Below, in pieces: positions 1 through 8,011 of a DNA stretch of 9,840 nt; the stretch's first letter is position 1; every line of letters begins with the position of its first letter. Source of the DNA: SAR116 cluster bacterium (lineage in GTDB: Bacteria > Pseudomonadota > Alphaproteobacteria > Puniceispirillales > Puniceispirillaceae). Made by a program: the position numbers and the translations under genes. The notes beneath the pieces were generated by a model. The model was not told where the DNA came from and made no database searches. It worked only from the letters and a program-made list of their open reading frames with translations. The stretch is taken from the NCBI GenBank assembly GCA_002700485.1, contig PADU01000013.1, forward strand, positions 17,121 to 26,960, given 5' to 3'.

Positions 1-122
1 GGCAGATTTAACCGTTCTTCAAACAAAGCTGCCATACGCGCTGTCTCAGCGTCTGAAAGTTGGGTGGGCGCTTGCTGCCACCTAGCCCCAGAATACGAGC
101 TGTTCACACTGCCAAGGGCCAT
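1..122 (-). CDS. recJ: RecJ single-stranded-DNA exonuclease, N-terminal fragment (cut by window edge)
   Basis: This is the first 40 codons of a leftward gene that runs off the left edge. The translated start reads MALGSVNSSYSGARW and the fragment ends ERLNLP. A short N-terminal 'S-x-x-G-x-x-W' element, then a helix ending in 'L-P', is how alphaproteobacterial RecJ proteins begin, just before the 'ARLL' element. RecJ is the 5'-3' single-strand DNA exonuclease of recombination and mismatch repair. An earlier in-frame ATG exists at 137. The ATG at 122 is preferred because GAGGA lies 8 bases before it, while the upstream ATG has no clear Shine-Dalgarno. It starts 26 bases after the hom stop, so it is probably cotranscribed with hom; in many alphaproteobacteria glpX sits between the two. 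No catalytic DHH motif is visible because only the N-terminus is present, so the call depends on this short match plus synteny. Confidence 0.65.
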   Translation of the reverse strand, partial: MALGSVNSSYSGARWQQAPTQLSDAETARMAALFEERLNL

Positions 123-148
123 TGAAGCTATCCTCATCTTGTCGGGGT

Positions 149-1462
149 TTACGCCTCATCCACAATCGGCAGGGCCATCACCGCGCCAGAGATAAAGCGA
201 GCTGATGACAGGCTAGAACAAGCAGCTTTTATTTGGTCAGGTGCAGTTGGATGAGTGGTTAGAACAAGCGCAACAGGCTTATCATCTGACTGCCCTTTCT
301 GCAGCATGGACTCAACTGATATCTGCTGGTCTCGCAAAATAGAGGTGACTGCAGACAGCACCCCTGTTTCATCCATTACCATCAGACGCAAATAATACCG
401 TCTGGCCTGCTTATCTTTTTTTTGCGTTGCTCGAGCCAGCTGTCCAACACGCATGCCAAAGGGCAGGCCGCCACGTGATGCGGCGACATCAATGACATCC
501 GCCAGCACAGCTGAAGCTGTTGGCCCGGCTCCTGCACCTGGTCCAGTACAGAGCACAGTCTGAACAGGCTCTGCCGTGAACTCAACCGCATTCAGCGCTC
601 CGCCAATTTGTGCCAATTGGCCGGTTTTTGCTACCAGACATGGCTGAACCGTTGCCGGGGACTGTGGCTGAGCATGACCTAGCAACTTGATAACATAACC
701 TAATTCACCTGCATAGGATATGTCTGTATCTGTAATCTGGCGAATGCCAGTGACTTGCAAAGCTCCAAAATCAATCTGCTCTGCAAAAGCCATTGCAGCC
801 AAAATCGAAAGCTTATGAGCAGCGTCAACACCATCAATATCAAAGCTAGGGTCAGCCTCAGCGTACCCTTTTGCCTGTGCCTCAGCCAGCACATCATCAA
901 AACCTCGGCCTGTGTTCGTCATCTCAGAGAGGATATAATTACATGTCCCGTTAAGAATGCCAGTAACCCGCCTTATATTATTACCTGCTAGCCCCTCGCG
1001 CAGTACCTTTAGTGCCGGAATCCCACCTGCAACGGCAGCTTCAAATTTCAGCCTGACACGTGCTTGCTCAGCCAGCCCTGCCAGCCGCTGACCGTGATGG
1101 ACAATTAAAGCCTTATTAGCAGTGACAACATGTTTTCCCGCCTGCAACGCAGTCTCAGCAAGCGCCAGCGCAATTCCGCCCTCACCGCCAATCAATTCAA
1201 TAACTACATCCACATCAGCGCGTCTAGCTAGGGCCAGCGCATCAGACTCAAAGGCAATTCCAGTTCTGTCAAAGCCGCGATCTGAATCTGAACGTGCACT
1301 GACGGCTACTAAGCGCAAACAGCGACCAGCCCGCGCCGATAGTCTATCTGACGCCTGAACAAGCTGCCGTGCTGTTTCCGCACCAACTATGCCCAAACCG
1401 GCAATAGCTATGGTCAAATCCGGTCCTGTAGAAAGCCTCAGTTCTTTATCTGTATTTGGCAT
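149..1462 (-). CDS. hom: Homoserine dehydrogenase with C-terminal ACT domain
   Basis: This enzyme reduces L-aspartate semialdehyde to L-homoserine with NAD(P)H, in the cytoplasm, at the branch to threonine and methionine. The 437 residues match the usual monofunctional bacterial length of about 430-440. The N-terminal Rossmann motif GLGIVG is at 22-27, and the TANKALI segment of the nucleotide domain at 114-120. The family signature spans about 142-178 and includes AGGIPALK and NGTCNYIL. The catalytic-domain segment DAAHK is at 213-217, its lysine being the expected catalytic lysine. A glycine-rich GPGAGAGPTASAV stretch is at 307-319. The ACT regulatory domain is at about 356-430 (YYLRLMVMDETGVLSAV), consistent with threonine feedback inhibition. 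An A8 tract in the coding strand near 416-423 keeps its frame, since the ACT domain follows. The ATG start has only a weak purine-rich site upstream. It lies 116 bases downstream of the racemase gene and just upstream of recJ. Confidence 0.95.
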   Translation of the reverse strand: MPNTDKELRLSTGPDLTIAIAGLGIVGAETARQLVQASDRLSARAGRCLRLVAVSARSDSDRGFDRTGIAFESDALALARRADVDVVIELIGGEGGIALALAETALQAGKHVVTANKALIVHHGQRLAGLAEQARVRLKFEAAVAGGIPALKVLREGLAGNNIRRVTGILNGTCNYILSEMTNTGRGFDDVLAEAQAKGYAEADPSFDIDGVDAAHKLSILAAMAFAEQIDFGALQVTGIRQITDTDISYAGELGYVIKLLGHAQPQSPATVQPCLVAKTGQLAQIGGALNAVEFTAEPVQTVLCTGPGAGAGPTASAVLADVIDVAASRGGLPFGMRVGQLARATQKKDKQARRYYLRLMVMDETGVLSAVTSILRDQQISVESMLQKGQSDDKPVALVLTTHPTAPDQIKAACSSLSSARFISGAVMALPIVDEA

Positions 1463-1578
1463 AATGGTCTATCTTTCATCCCTGACTATGCGGCGTCTCT
1501 AACGGTTCGCGAAACTTAAAAACGTTCCGATGGCAGATGTACCCTTCTGCTTGGAATTTAGCAAGCATCCCACAGAAA

Positions 1579-2304
1579 TCATTTTTGGGCAGACCTGTCA
1601 TCAGCGCAAATAAAATTTGTAATCTGCGAACAATGTAGAGCGGTGGTGTCAAACACGGGTAAATCCGTGTCCTTTTGGCTTATCAGAAGTCCAATTTCTG
1701 TACAGCCTAAAATTACACCGTCACAGCCTTTTGTTTTCGCTTCATCCCTGATTATCTGCAGATAGGCTGTGCGCGAATCTGGATCAATCACACCTTTACA
1801 TAATTCTTTGTAAATCACCTGATGAACGATCTGACGGTGCTGTATTTCCGGTATATGAACCCTCCCGCCTGCCGGTGCTAGGAACGCATTCAAAGGGGCG
1901 GTGTAGAAATCCTGTTCCATTGTAAAGGACGTTGCCAACAACAAAGGCTGCCGTGATGGGCTAGCCAGTATCGCTTCGGCTGTTGCGTCAGCAATATGCA
2001 AGAACGGAACTGTCACCGCAGAAATGATGTAATCAGCCAGCTTATGCATGGTATTTGTAGCCAGAGCTATAGCCTCCGCCCCTGCCGCCTGCAGAGCTGC
2101 AGCCTGTTCTTCCAGCAGCCTGCCCGCATCTGACCACTGCCCTGAAGCTTGCAGCGTTTCAATTTCAGCAAAATCAAACGACTTTATAAGCAAAGGGGCA
2201 GAATGAAGTCCCCCTTTCCGGGCTTGCACATCTACATTTATCAGCTTGTAATAGATCTGGGTGCTTTGCCAGCTCATGCCGCCAAGAAGTCCGACCGTGT
2301 GCAT
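1579..2304 (-). CDS. Aspartate/glutamate racemase family protein, YgeA-like
   Basis: This is a cofactor-independent amino acid racemase of the Asp/Glu/hydantoin racemase superfamily; its 241 residues fit the family (about 230-240). It begins MHTVGLLGGMSW, the family's N-terminal glycine loop. It has ATNTMHK at 82-88, where Thr83 takes the place of the usual first catalytic cysteine as in E. coli YgeA. FLHIADAT is at 101-108, TMEQDFY at 128-134, and GCTEIGLL at 200-207 with the second catalytic residue, Cys201. This Thr/Cys pair is known to bias YgeA-type enzymes towards L-substrates. The real substrate is unknown; aspartate, glutamate or homoserine are candidates, and the downstream hom gene makes the last attractive. 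The ATG has GGAG eight bases upstream. It is transcribed divergently from the dehydrogenase gene at 2521 and probably towards hom. No signal peptide is seen, so it is cytoplasmic. Confidence 0.88.
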   Translation of the reverse strand: MHTVGLLGGMSWQSTQIYYKLINVDVQARKGGLHSAPLLIKSFDFAEIETLQASGQWSDAGRLLEEQAAALQAAGAEAIALATNTMHKLADYIISAVTVPFLHIADATAEAILASPSRQPLLLATSFTMEQDFYTAPLNAFLAPAGGRVHIPEIQHRQIVHQVIYKELCKGVIDPDSRTAYLQIIRDEAKTKGCDGVILGCTEIGLLISQKDTDLPVFDTTALHCSQITNFICADDRSAQK

Positions 2305-2520
2305 CTGCCGCTCTCCACCCGCAAATGTAATTTTGGAGTTAAGTTATCAATTGCCTGCAATCCCGGCAAGCGGCTGTTCTAGAAACTATGTCCCCTGTAG
2401 ACAAATTCTTTTCGCGATTTGGCAATCATGAATCATCAAAGAGTTGGTAATGTTTGGGGAGTTGCGTAGTAATTTAGCGCCTTCCATGGCCGAAAGATGG
2501 CAATGCAGATGAGGAAATAA
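2305..2520. promoter_or_regulatory. Divergent intergenic region between racemase and dehydrogenase genes
   Basis: These 216 bases must hold the start signals for two outward-facing genes. On the right, GAGGA sits a few bases before the ATG at 2521. On the left, GGAG precedes the racemase ATG. A leftward promoter is possible as TTGCCG, 17 bases, then TAACTT, but the match to consensus is weak. I see no convincing sigma-70 promoter for the rightward gene, no long inverted repeat and no small gene here. Confidence 0.35.
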
Positions 2521-5028
2521 ATGGCAGACACAAATGAAGTCAAATATGCAAGCGGCAACACTTCACTTCCTTCACATGCCCGCGTTGTGATCATCGGCGG
2601 CGGTGTCGTCGGCTGTTCGGTCGCCTACCATCTGGCAGAACTGGGCTGGACAGATATCGCACTGCTTGAACGCAAGACTCTAACCTGCGGAACAACCTGG
2701 CATGCTGCCGGACTTATTGCACAGCTGCGGGCTACCCAGAATATGACAAGGCTTGCTAAATATTCACAAGAGCTTTATGTCAGCCTTGAGCAAAAAACTG
2801 GTGTTGCCACTGGGTTCCGCCAGAATGGATCTATAACGGTTGCCCTCACAGATGCACGGATGGAAGAATTGCGCCGCGGGGCAGCTATGGCCCGTGCCTT
2901 CGGGGTTGAAATTGACGAGGTCGGCACAGCTGATATCGCGTCGCGTTATCCGGGCTTGAATGTGTCTGACGCAAAAGGGGGCGTTTATCTGGCAAAGGAT
3001 GGTCAGGCGGACCCGGTGAATATCACACAAGCTCTTGCCAAAGGCGCACGGGCCAGAGGCGCTAAAATTATTGAGGGTGTAAAAGTCACAGCCATTAATC
3101 AGAAAGACGGAGTGGTCAGCGGTGTTTCGACATCGCAAGGAGAGATCAAAGCTGAATATGTAGTGAATTGTGGTGGCATGTGGGCCAGAGAGATTGGTCA
3201 GATGGCTGGCGTGTCTGTTCCCCTACATGCCTGTGAGCATTTCTATATTCTCACTGAACAGATCGAAGGACTACAGAGTAATCTGCCTGTGCTGCGTGTA
3301 CCTGATGAATGCGCTTACTTCAAAGAAGATGCAGGCAAAATTCTATTGGGCGCTTTTGAACCTGTGGCTAAACCCTGGGGCGGTGAAGGCATTGCGGACG
3401 ATTTTGAATTCACCACCCTGCCAGATGATTTTGACCACTTTATGCCAATACTGGAAAAGGCAACAGCTCGTCTGCCGGTTTTAGAAATAACGGGCATTCA
3501 GACCTTTTTCAACGGTCCGGAAAGCTTTACGCCAGACGATCGTTATCTACTTGGCGAAGCACCCGAACTGAAAAATTTCTTTGTGGCTGCCGGTTTCAAT
3601 TCTGTTGGCATTCAGTCTGCTGGTGGAGCTGGCATGGCCCTAGCCCAATGGATGGATAAAGGCCGCCCGCAAATGGATATTTGGGATGTCGATATCCGGC
3701 GTATGCACCCGTTTCAGGCAAATCGCCATTACCTGTCAGCTCGGGTGAAAGAAACACTTGGGCTTTTATATGCAGATCACTATCCCTACCGCCAGTTTGA
3801 ATCAGCCAGAGGCCTGCGCCGCACTCCACTTCATCAAAAGCTGGCTGAAAATGGGGCCTGTTTTGGAGAGCTGTATGGCTGGGAACGGGCCAACTGGTTT
3901 CTGCCTGAATCAGAAGCACATAAAGGCAAGAAACCAGAATACGAATATAGCTGGGGCCGTCAAAACTGGTTTGGTTATACAGCAGCTGAGCATAAAGCAG
4001 TTCGTCAAACAGCTGGCCTCTTTGATTTGTCGACTTTCGGCAAGATCAGAGTGATTGGACGCGATGCTGAAAAGGTTCTGCAGCTTATCTGTGCAAATAA
4101 TGTGGCGGTTGAACCAGGACGTATTGTCTATACCCAGTGGTTAAATAAGGCTGGCGGCATCGAAGCCGATGTGACAGTCACCCGGCTGTCATCAGATGAA
4201 TTTTTGGTGGTGACACCTGCCGCAACCATCCGGCGCGAAATGAGCTGGCTGAACCGCCATATTCCTGATCACACCCAATGCGTGGCTGTGGATATGACAG
4301 TGTCAGAGGCGGTGATTGCCGTTATGGGACCACAGGCACGCTCTGCGCTGCAGCCTGTGATTGACCAATCTCTTGAAAATGACTCCTTCGGCTTTGGACA
4401 GGCGAAACAGATAACAATAGGTCATATCAATGCTCGGGCGCACCGGGTGTCCTATGTCGGTGAACTGGGCTGGGAGATTTATGTCTCCTGCGAAATGGCT
4501 GAACATGCCTTTAATACAGTCTGGAATGCGGGACAATCACATGGACTGACACTTGCTGGCATGCATGCACTTGACAGCTGCCGCCTTGAAAAAGCCTTCC
4601 GACATTTTGGACATGATATCTCTGATGAGGATCATATTTTGGAAGCCGGATTAGGCTTTGCAGTCAAGACTGATAAACCGTCTTCCCAATTAGGCCAATT
4701 TATTGGTCGTGATGCGGTGTTAGCCAAACAGGAAGCCGGCCTAAAGAAACGCCTTGTCCAGTTCCAGCTTGAAGACCCTGCGCCCCTGCTCTATCACAAC
4801 GAGCCTATTTTGCGCGATGGCAAGATTACCGGTTATCTGACCTCAGGCAATTATGGTCACCACCTTGGCAGCGCCATCGGGCTTGGCTACGTGGCCTGCC
4901 GCAATGGTGAGAGCGTTACGGATATTCTCAGTTCATCTTTTGAAATTGATGTGGCAGGACAAATCTGTGCTGCTAAAGCCAGTCTAAAGCCACTTTATGA
5001 TCCAACCAGCGCTCGGATGAAAGGTTAA
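2521..5028 (+). CDS. FAD-dependent dimethylglycine/sarcosine dehydrogenase-like protein with GcvT (tetrahydrofolate) domain
   Basis: This 835-residue protein has the two-part DMGDH/SarDH architecture: an N-terminal DAO-type FAD oxidoreductase, then a GcvT-like aminomethyltransferase. Such enzymes oxidise an N-methyl group and pass the one-carbon unit to tetrahydrofolate. The FAD dinucleotide motif IIGGGVVG is at 24-31. TTWHAAGL at 58-65 holds His61, matching the histidine that carries covalent FAD in mammalian DMGDH and SarDH. NGPESFTPDDRYLLGEAP (331-348) and AAGFNSVGIQSAGGAGMALAQWM (356-378) close the FAD half. A linker domain spans about 385-440, the folate domain about 460-720, and the C-terminal barrel about 735-830. 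GGIEAD (545-550) ends in an aspartate that aligns with the proposed catalytic Asp of dimethylglycine oxidase's folate site. The start has a good GAGGA. The methylated substrate cannot be read from sequence: dimethylglycine, sarcosine, or, given the taurine neighbours, an N-methyl sulfonate. No signal peptide is present. Confidence 0.88.
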   Translation: MADTNEVKYASGNTSLPSHARVVIIGGGVVGCSVAYHLAELGWTDIALLERKTLTCGTTWHAAGLIAQLRATQNMTRLAKYSQELYVSLEQKTGVATGFRQNGSITVALTDARMEELRRGAAMARAFGVEIDEVGTADIASRYPGLNVSDAKGGVYLAKDGQADPVNITQALAKGARARGAKIIEGVKVTAINQKDGVVSGVSTSQGEIKAEYVVNCGGMWAREIGQMAGVSVPLHACEHFYILTEQIEGLQSNLPVLRVPDECAYFKEDAGKILLGAFEPVAKPWGGEGIADDFEFTTLPDDFDHFMPILEKATARLPVLEITGIQTFFNGPESFTPDDRYLLGEAPELKNFFVAAGFNSVGIQSAGGAGMALAQWMDKGRPQMDIWDVDIRRMHPFQANRHYLSARVKETLGLLYADHYPYRQFESARGLRRTPLHQKLAENGACFGELYGWERANWFLPESEAHKGKKPEYEYSWGRQNWFGYTAAEHKAVRQTAGLFDLSTFGKIRVIGRDAEKVLQLICANNVAVEPGRIVYTQWLNKAGGIEADVTVTRLSSDEFLVVTPAATIRREMSWLNRHIPDHTQCVAVDMTVSEAVIAVMGPQARSALQPVIDQSLENDSFGFGQAKQITIGHINARAHRVSYVGELGWEIYVSCEMAEHAFNTVWNAGQSHGLTLAGMHALDSCRLEKAFRHFGHDISDEDHILEAGLGFAVKTDKPSSQLGQFIGRDAVLAKQEAGLKKRLVQFQLEDPAPLLYHNEPILRDGKITGYLTSGNYGHHLGSAIGLGYVACRNGESVTDILSSSFEIDVAGQICAAKASLKPLYDPTSARMKG

Positions 5029-5030
5029 GA

Positions 5031-5972
5031 CTAACACGCTACAGCGGCCAGAGCGACAGAGGCAAGGCGGGCAGCAGCAGGGTCTGCACGGCTGGTCAAA
5101 AGAACAGGCACAGCCCCGCCAACTACAATCCCGGCTGCGCAGCCTCCGCCTAAATAAACAAACGCCTTATAGAGGATATTGCCAGCTACAATTTCTGGCA
5201 GCAGAAAGCAATTTGCCCGACCGGCCACATCATCACCGACCAACCCTTTCAGCTCCACAGATGTGGCTGACAACGCTAAATCAAAGGACAAAGGTCCAGA
5301 GACATCAACCTCGCTTAGATGTGCGCGTGCCCAGTCTGCCTGATGCGCTGCTTCAAGAGAGGCAGGCATGGACTCAATGGGTGTTTCTGTTGCGGATAGA
5401 ACCGCCAGCCTTGGTCTGTCCTGACCAATCAGCGGAGACAGGCGGGCCATCTGGGTCATGCTCTGCTGCTTTGTCTTATCATCTGGTGACACATTCACAG
5501 CTGCATCAGAGACCATGACCGGGGCAGACCCGTCCGGCGGAAATATCGCAAACACATGCACCAGCCGGTTACCTGTGCGCAAGCCCACAGACTTATCTAG
5601 TAATGCGCCCATAAATACATCTGTGTGAAGCTGTCCCTTCATAACCGCATTAATTTCCGGCCCCTCTCCTGCCAGCCCCCGCCGCAGAAGGTCAGCCGAT
5701 ACAGACGCGGCCTCTGCCTCGCCTACTGCAGGGATAATAGCGTCATCAGGGACTATCCAACCCAGCTTTTCAGCCTCTGCCTTTATAATCTCGGGCTCAC
5801 CAACTAGAACAGGCTCTACGATATCAGCCTGAACAGCTTCAAAAGCGGCCTCCATTGGAAGAGCAGCAGCAGCACGTACAACCAGCAGTCGGCAGGTGCC
5901 GCGCTCCTTTGCTCGGGCTAGAAGATCAGCAGGGCAAGCTGCAGCGGCAAGATGAAGAAAGCCCGATCCCAC
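5031..5972 (-). CDS. pta: Phosphate acetyltransferase, short PTA/PTB type
   Basis: It converts acetyl phosphate plus CoA to acetyl-CoA plus phosphate, which is the last step of taurine carbon recovery after Xsc. The 313 residues cover one PTA_PTB domain, without the N-terminal regulatory domain of E. coli Pta. Recognisable family segments are IVEPVLVGEPEII (51-63), the VSDAAVNVSP stretch near 154-163, and a C-terminal block (NCFLLPEIVAGNILYK, then AGIVVGGAVPVLLTSRAD) typical of phosphotransacetylases and phosphotransbutyrylases. A phosphate butyryltransferase role is possible from sequence alone, but xsc directly upstream makes the acetyl activity much likelier. The start is GTG at 5972, 15 bases after the xsc stop and in the same frame as xsc. 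No strong Shine-Dalgarno precedes it, so translation probably depends on coupling to xsc. Its stop lies two bases from the convergent dehydrogenase gene's stop. Confidence 0.88.
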   Translation of the reverse strand: MGSGFLHLAAAACPADLLARAKERGTCRLLVVRAAAALPMEAAFEAVQADIVEPVLVGEPEIIKAEAEKLGWIVPDDAIIPAVGEAEAASVSADLLRRGLAGEGPEINAVMKGQLHTDVFMGALLDKSVGLRTGNRLVHVFAIFPPDGSAPVMVSDAAVNVSPDDKTKQQSMTQMARLSPLIGQDRPRLAVLSATETPIESMPASLEAAHQADWARAHLSEVDVSGPLSFDLALSATSVELKGLVGDDVAGRANCFLLPEIVAGNILYKAFVYLGGGCAAGIVVGGAVPVLLTSRADPAAARLASVALAAVAC

Positions 5973-5987
5973 TTGATAACTACCGCG

Positions 5988-7769
5988 TTAAGATACGGGC
6001 TGTTGCGGACGGAAATCAGCAGGGTCGATACCAGCAACTGAAACAGGTTTTTTCATTGCGTCGCGGCGGAACGGTTCGCCAAGTTCCTGATTCAGCACAA
6101 CTTCAATAAAGGTTGTTACTTTATCCTTCATCTGTGCTTCAATCGCTTTATCAAGGGCTTCTGCAAGCGCGTCCATGCCATCAACTTGAACGCCTTTCAC
6201 ACCACATTGCTGGGCAATACCAGCATAAGTGACATCTGTATCTAGCTCTGTCCCAACAAAGTTATCATCAAACCAGAGGGTAGTGTTTCGCTTTTCAGCA
6301 CCCCACTGGTAATTTCGGAAGATAATCATCGTGATTGGCGGCCATTCATCACGACCAACAGAAACCATTTCGTTCATCGAGATCCCAAAGGCACCATCAC
6401 CGGCAAAGCCAACCACAGGCACGTCAGGCTGTGCTATTTTTGCACCACAGATTGCTGGAAACCCGTAACCACAAGGTCCAAACAGGCCTGGCGCAAGATA
6501 TTTTCGGCCTTCCTCAAAAGTAGGATAAGCATTCCCAATCGCGCAGTTGTTTCCAATATCAGAACTGATAATTGCGTCCTTTGGCAAGACAGACGTAATC
6601 GCGCGCCAAGCCATCCGAGGGCTCATCTTGCCCGGCTCCCTTTTACGGGCACGCTCATTCCAAGTTGTACCAGGATCATCATCCTCATGGTCAAGGCTAG
6701 TTAATTCTTGAGCCCATGCTGATTTTGTCTTAGCAATTACAGCAGTGCGGCTGGACCGTCCTTTTTCGCCTGCTTGAGGGCCGAGCTTTTCTAACAAGCC
6801 TTCAGCAACCTTTCTCGCATCACCAATAATCCCAATAGTCACTGGCTTGGTCAGCCCAATCCGATCCGGATTAATATCCACCTGAATAATCTTTGCATCC
6901 TCTGGCCAGTAATCAATTCCATAGCCTGGCAGTGTTGAAAAAGGGTTCAGGCGGGTTCCCAGTGCTAGAACTACATCAGCCTTGGCAATTAGCTCCATGC
7001 CCGCCTTGGACCCATTATAGCCAAGCGGACCTGCAAACAAAGGGTGTGACCCTGGAAACGCATCATTATGTTGATAGCCACAACAAACAGGTGCATCAAG
7101 GCGTTCAGCTAGTGCCATTGAGGCAGGTATAGCACCACCAATAACAACACCCGCACCATTCAAAATCACAGGAAATTCTGCCTCGCTAAGCATCTGTGCT
7201 GCCTTTGATAAAGCATCATCACCGCCTGATGGCCGCTCAAAACTGAGGATTTCAGGGATTTCAATATCAATGACCTGCGTCCAGAAATCACGTGGGATAT
7301 TGACCTGTGCAGGTGCGCTCAAGCGCACCGCCTGAGTGATCACGCGATTAAGCACTTCAGCCACACGTGTTGGATCGCGCACTTCTTCCTGATAACAAAC
7401 CATATCTTTAAACAGCGCCATCTGCTCGACTTCCTGAAAGCCACCCTGACCGATTGTCTTGTTGGCAGCCTGTGGTGTTACCAGCAAAAGCGGTGTGTGG
7501 TTCCAATATGCTGTTTTCACAGGCGTGACAAAATTAGTGATTCCAGGTCCATTTTGAGCAACCATCATACAAACCTTGCCGGATGCGCGAGTGTAGCCAT
7601 CAGCCATCATTCCGGCATTACATTCATGTGCAGCATCCCAGAAGGTAATTCCCGCCTGCGGAAACAGATCAGAAATCGGCATCATCGCAGAACCAATGAT
7701 CCCAAACGCGTGTTCGATACCATGCCTCTGTAAAACTTTAACAAAAGCTTCTTCAGTAGTCATTTTCAT
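5988..7769 (-). CDS. xsc: Sulfoacetaldehyde acetyltransferase (thiamine diphosphate dependent)
   Basis: Xsc cleaves the C-S bond of sulfoacetaldehyde using phosphate, yielding sulfite and acetyl phosphate. It is the desulfonating enzyme of taurine and related sulfonate breakdown in the cytoplasm. The 593 residues match the family (about 590-600). The N-terminal pyrimidine-binding domain has AAHECNAGMMADGY at 46-59 with the conserved ThDP-activating Glu49, followed by AQNGPGITNFVTPVKTAYWN at 71-90, which is highly characteristic of Xsc. The central domain spans about 185-330. The C-terminal ThDP domain has GDGAFGIS (457-464) and Asn486 in the metal-binding motif, followed by YQWGAEKRN, another Xsc hallmark. 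The start ATG has AAGGA eight bases upstream; a second ATG two codons later is possible. It heads a leftward two-gene unit with pta and is divergent from the aminotransferase gene. No residues appear missing. Confidence 0.96.
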   Translation of the reverse strand: MKMTTEEAFVKVLQRHGIEHAFGIIGSAMMPISDLFPQAGITFWDAAHECNAGMMADGYTRASGKVCMMVAQNGPGITNFVTPVKTAYWNHTPLLLVTPQAANKTIGQGGFQEVEQMALFKDMVCYQEEVRDPTRVAEVLNRVITQAVRLSAPAQVNIPRDFWTQVIDIEIPEILSFERPSGGDDALSKAAQMLSEAEFPVILNGAGVVIGGAIPASMALAERLDAPVCCGYQHNDAFPGSHPLFAGPLGYNGSKAGMELIAKADVVLALGTRLNPFSTLPGYGIDYWPEDAKIIQVDINPDRIGLTKPVTIGIIGDARKVAEGLLEKLGPQAGEKGRSSRTAVIAKTKSAWAQELTSLDHEDDDPGTTWNERARKREPGKMSPRMAWRAITSVLPKDAIISSDIGNNCAIGNAYPTFEEGRKYLAPGLFGPCGYGFPAICGAKIAQPDVPVVGFAGDGAFGISMNEMVSVGRDEWPPITMIIFRNYQWGAEKRNTTLWFDDNFVGTELDTDVTYAGIAQQCGVKGVQVDGMDALAEALDKAIEAQMKDKVTTFIEVVLNQELGEPFRRDAMKKPVSVAGIDPADFRPQQPVS

Positions 7770-7823
7770 AAAGCTAATCCTTTTTTGTGATATGCGCCAA
7801 TCGAAAGGTGGTTGTAAAATAGA

Positions 7824-7839
7824 CCTAAGATTTCTTAGG
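7824..7839. promoter_or_regulatory. Perfect palindrome, candidate operator
   Basis: The sequence CCTAAGA-TT-TCTTAGG is a perfect 7-base inverted repeat with a two-base centre. It lies 55 bases upstream of the xsc start, where a repressor or activator of xsc-pta could bind. It has no following T-tract in either direction to make it a terminator. That it binds a taurine-responsive regulator such as a GntR/MocR-type TauR is inference. Confidence 0.45.
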
Positions 7840-7988
7840 AGATTTTGCCCAAAAGAACAACTGAAACTTTACTTACTCTTCCACCTCTTGAAATCTCTAA
7901 TCTGAAGGTATTTTCCAAAATAGTTTTTTTCAGTTTACTCGTTACTCAGTGCGCTGAATAAAAAGTCGTATATCAGATAATGTTGTGC

Positions 7989-8011
7989 GGTTTTCATCTT
8001 GCAATGAAACC
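7989..8011. promoter_or_regulatory. Imperfect dyad upstream of the aminotransferase gene
   Basis: GGTTTTCAT and ATGAAACC face each other across a six-base spacer, with TTTCAT/ATGAAA pairing perfectly and one extra T in the left arm. It sits about 80-100 bases before the aminotransferase ATG, a plausible activator position. The short arms mean it could arise by chance in AT-rich DNA. Confidence 0.25.

Noticed and set aside
416..423. T8 homopolymer (A8 in the coding strand of hom) as a possible slippage frameshift
   Set aside because: The ACT domain continues in frame downstream, so the gene is intact.
1463..1578. TTGCTA-17-TACATC as a leftward promoter for hom
   Set aside because: Both hexamers match the consensus at only 3 to 4 positions, which is expected by chance.
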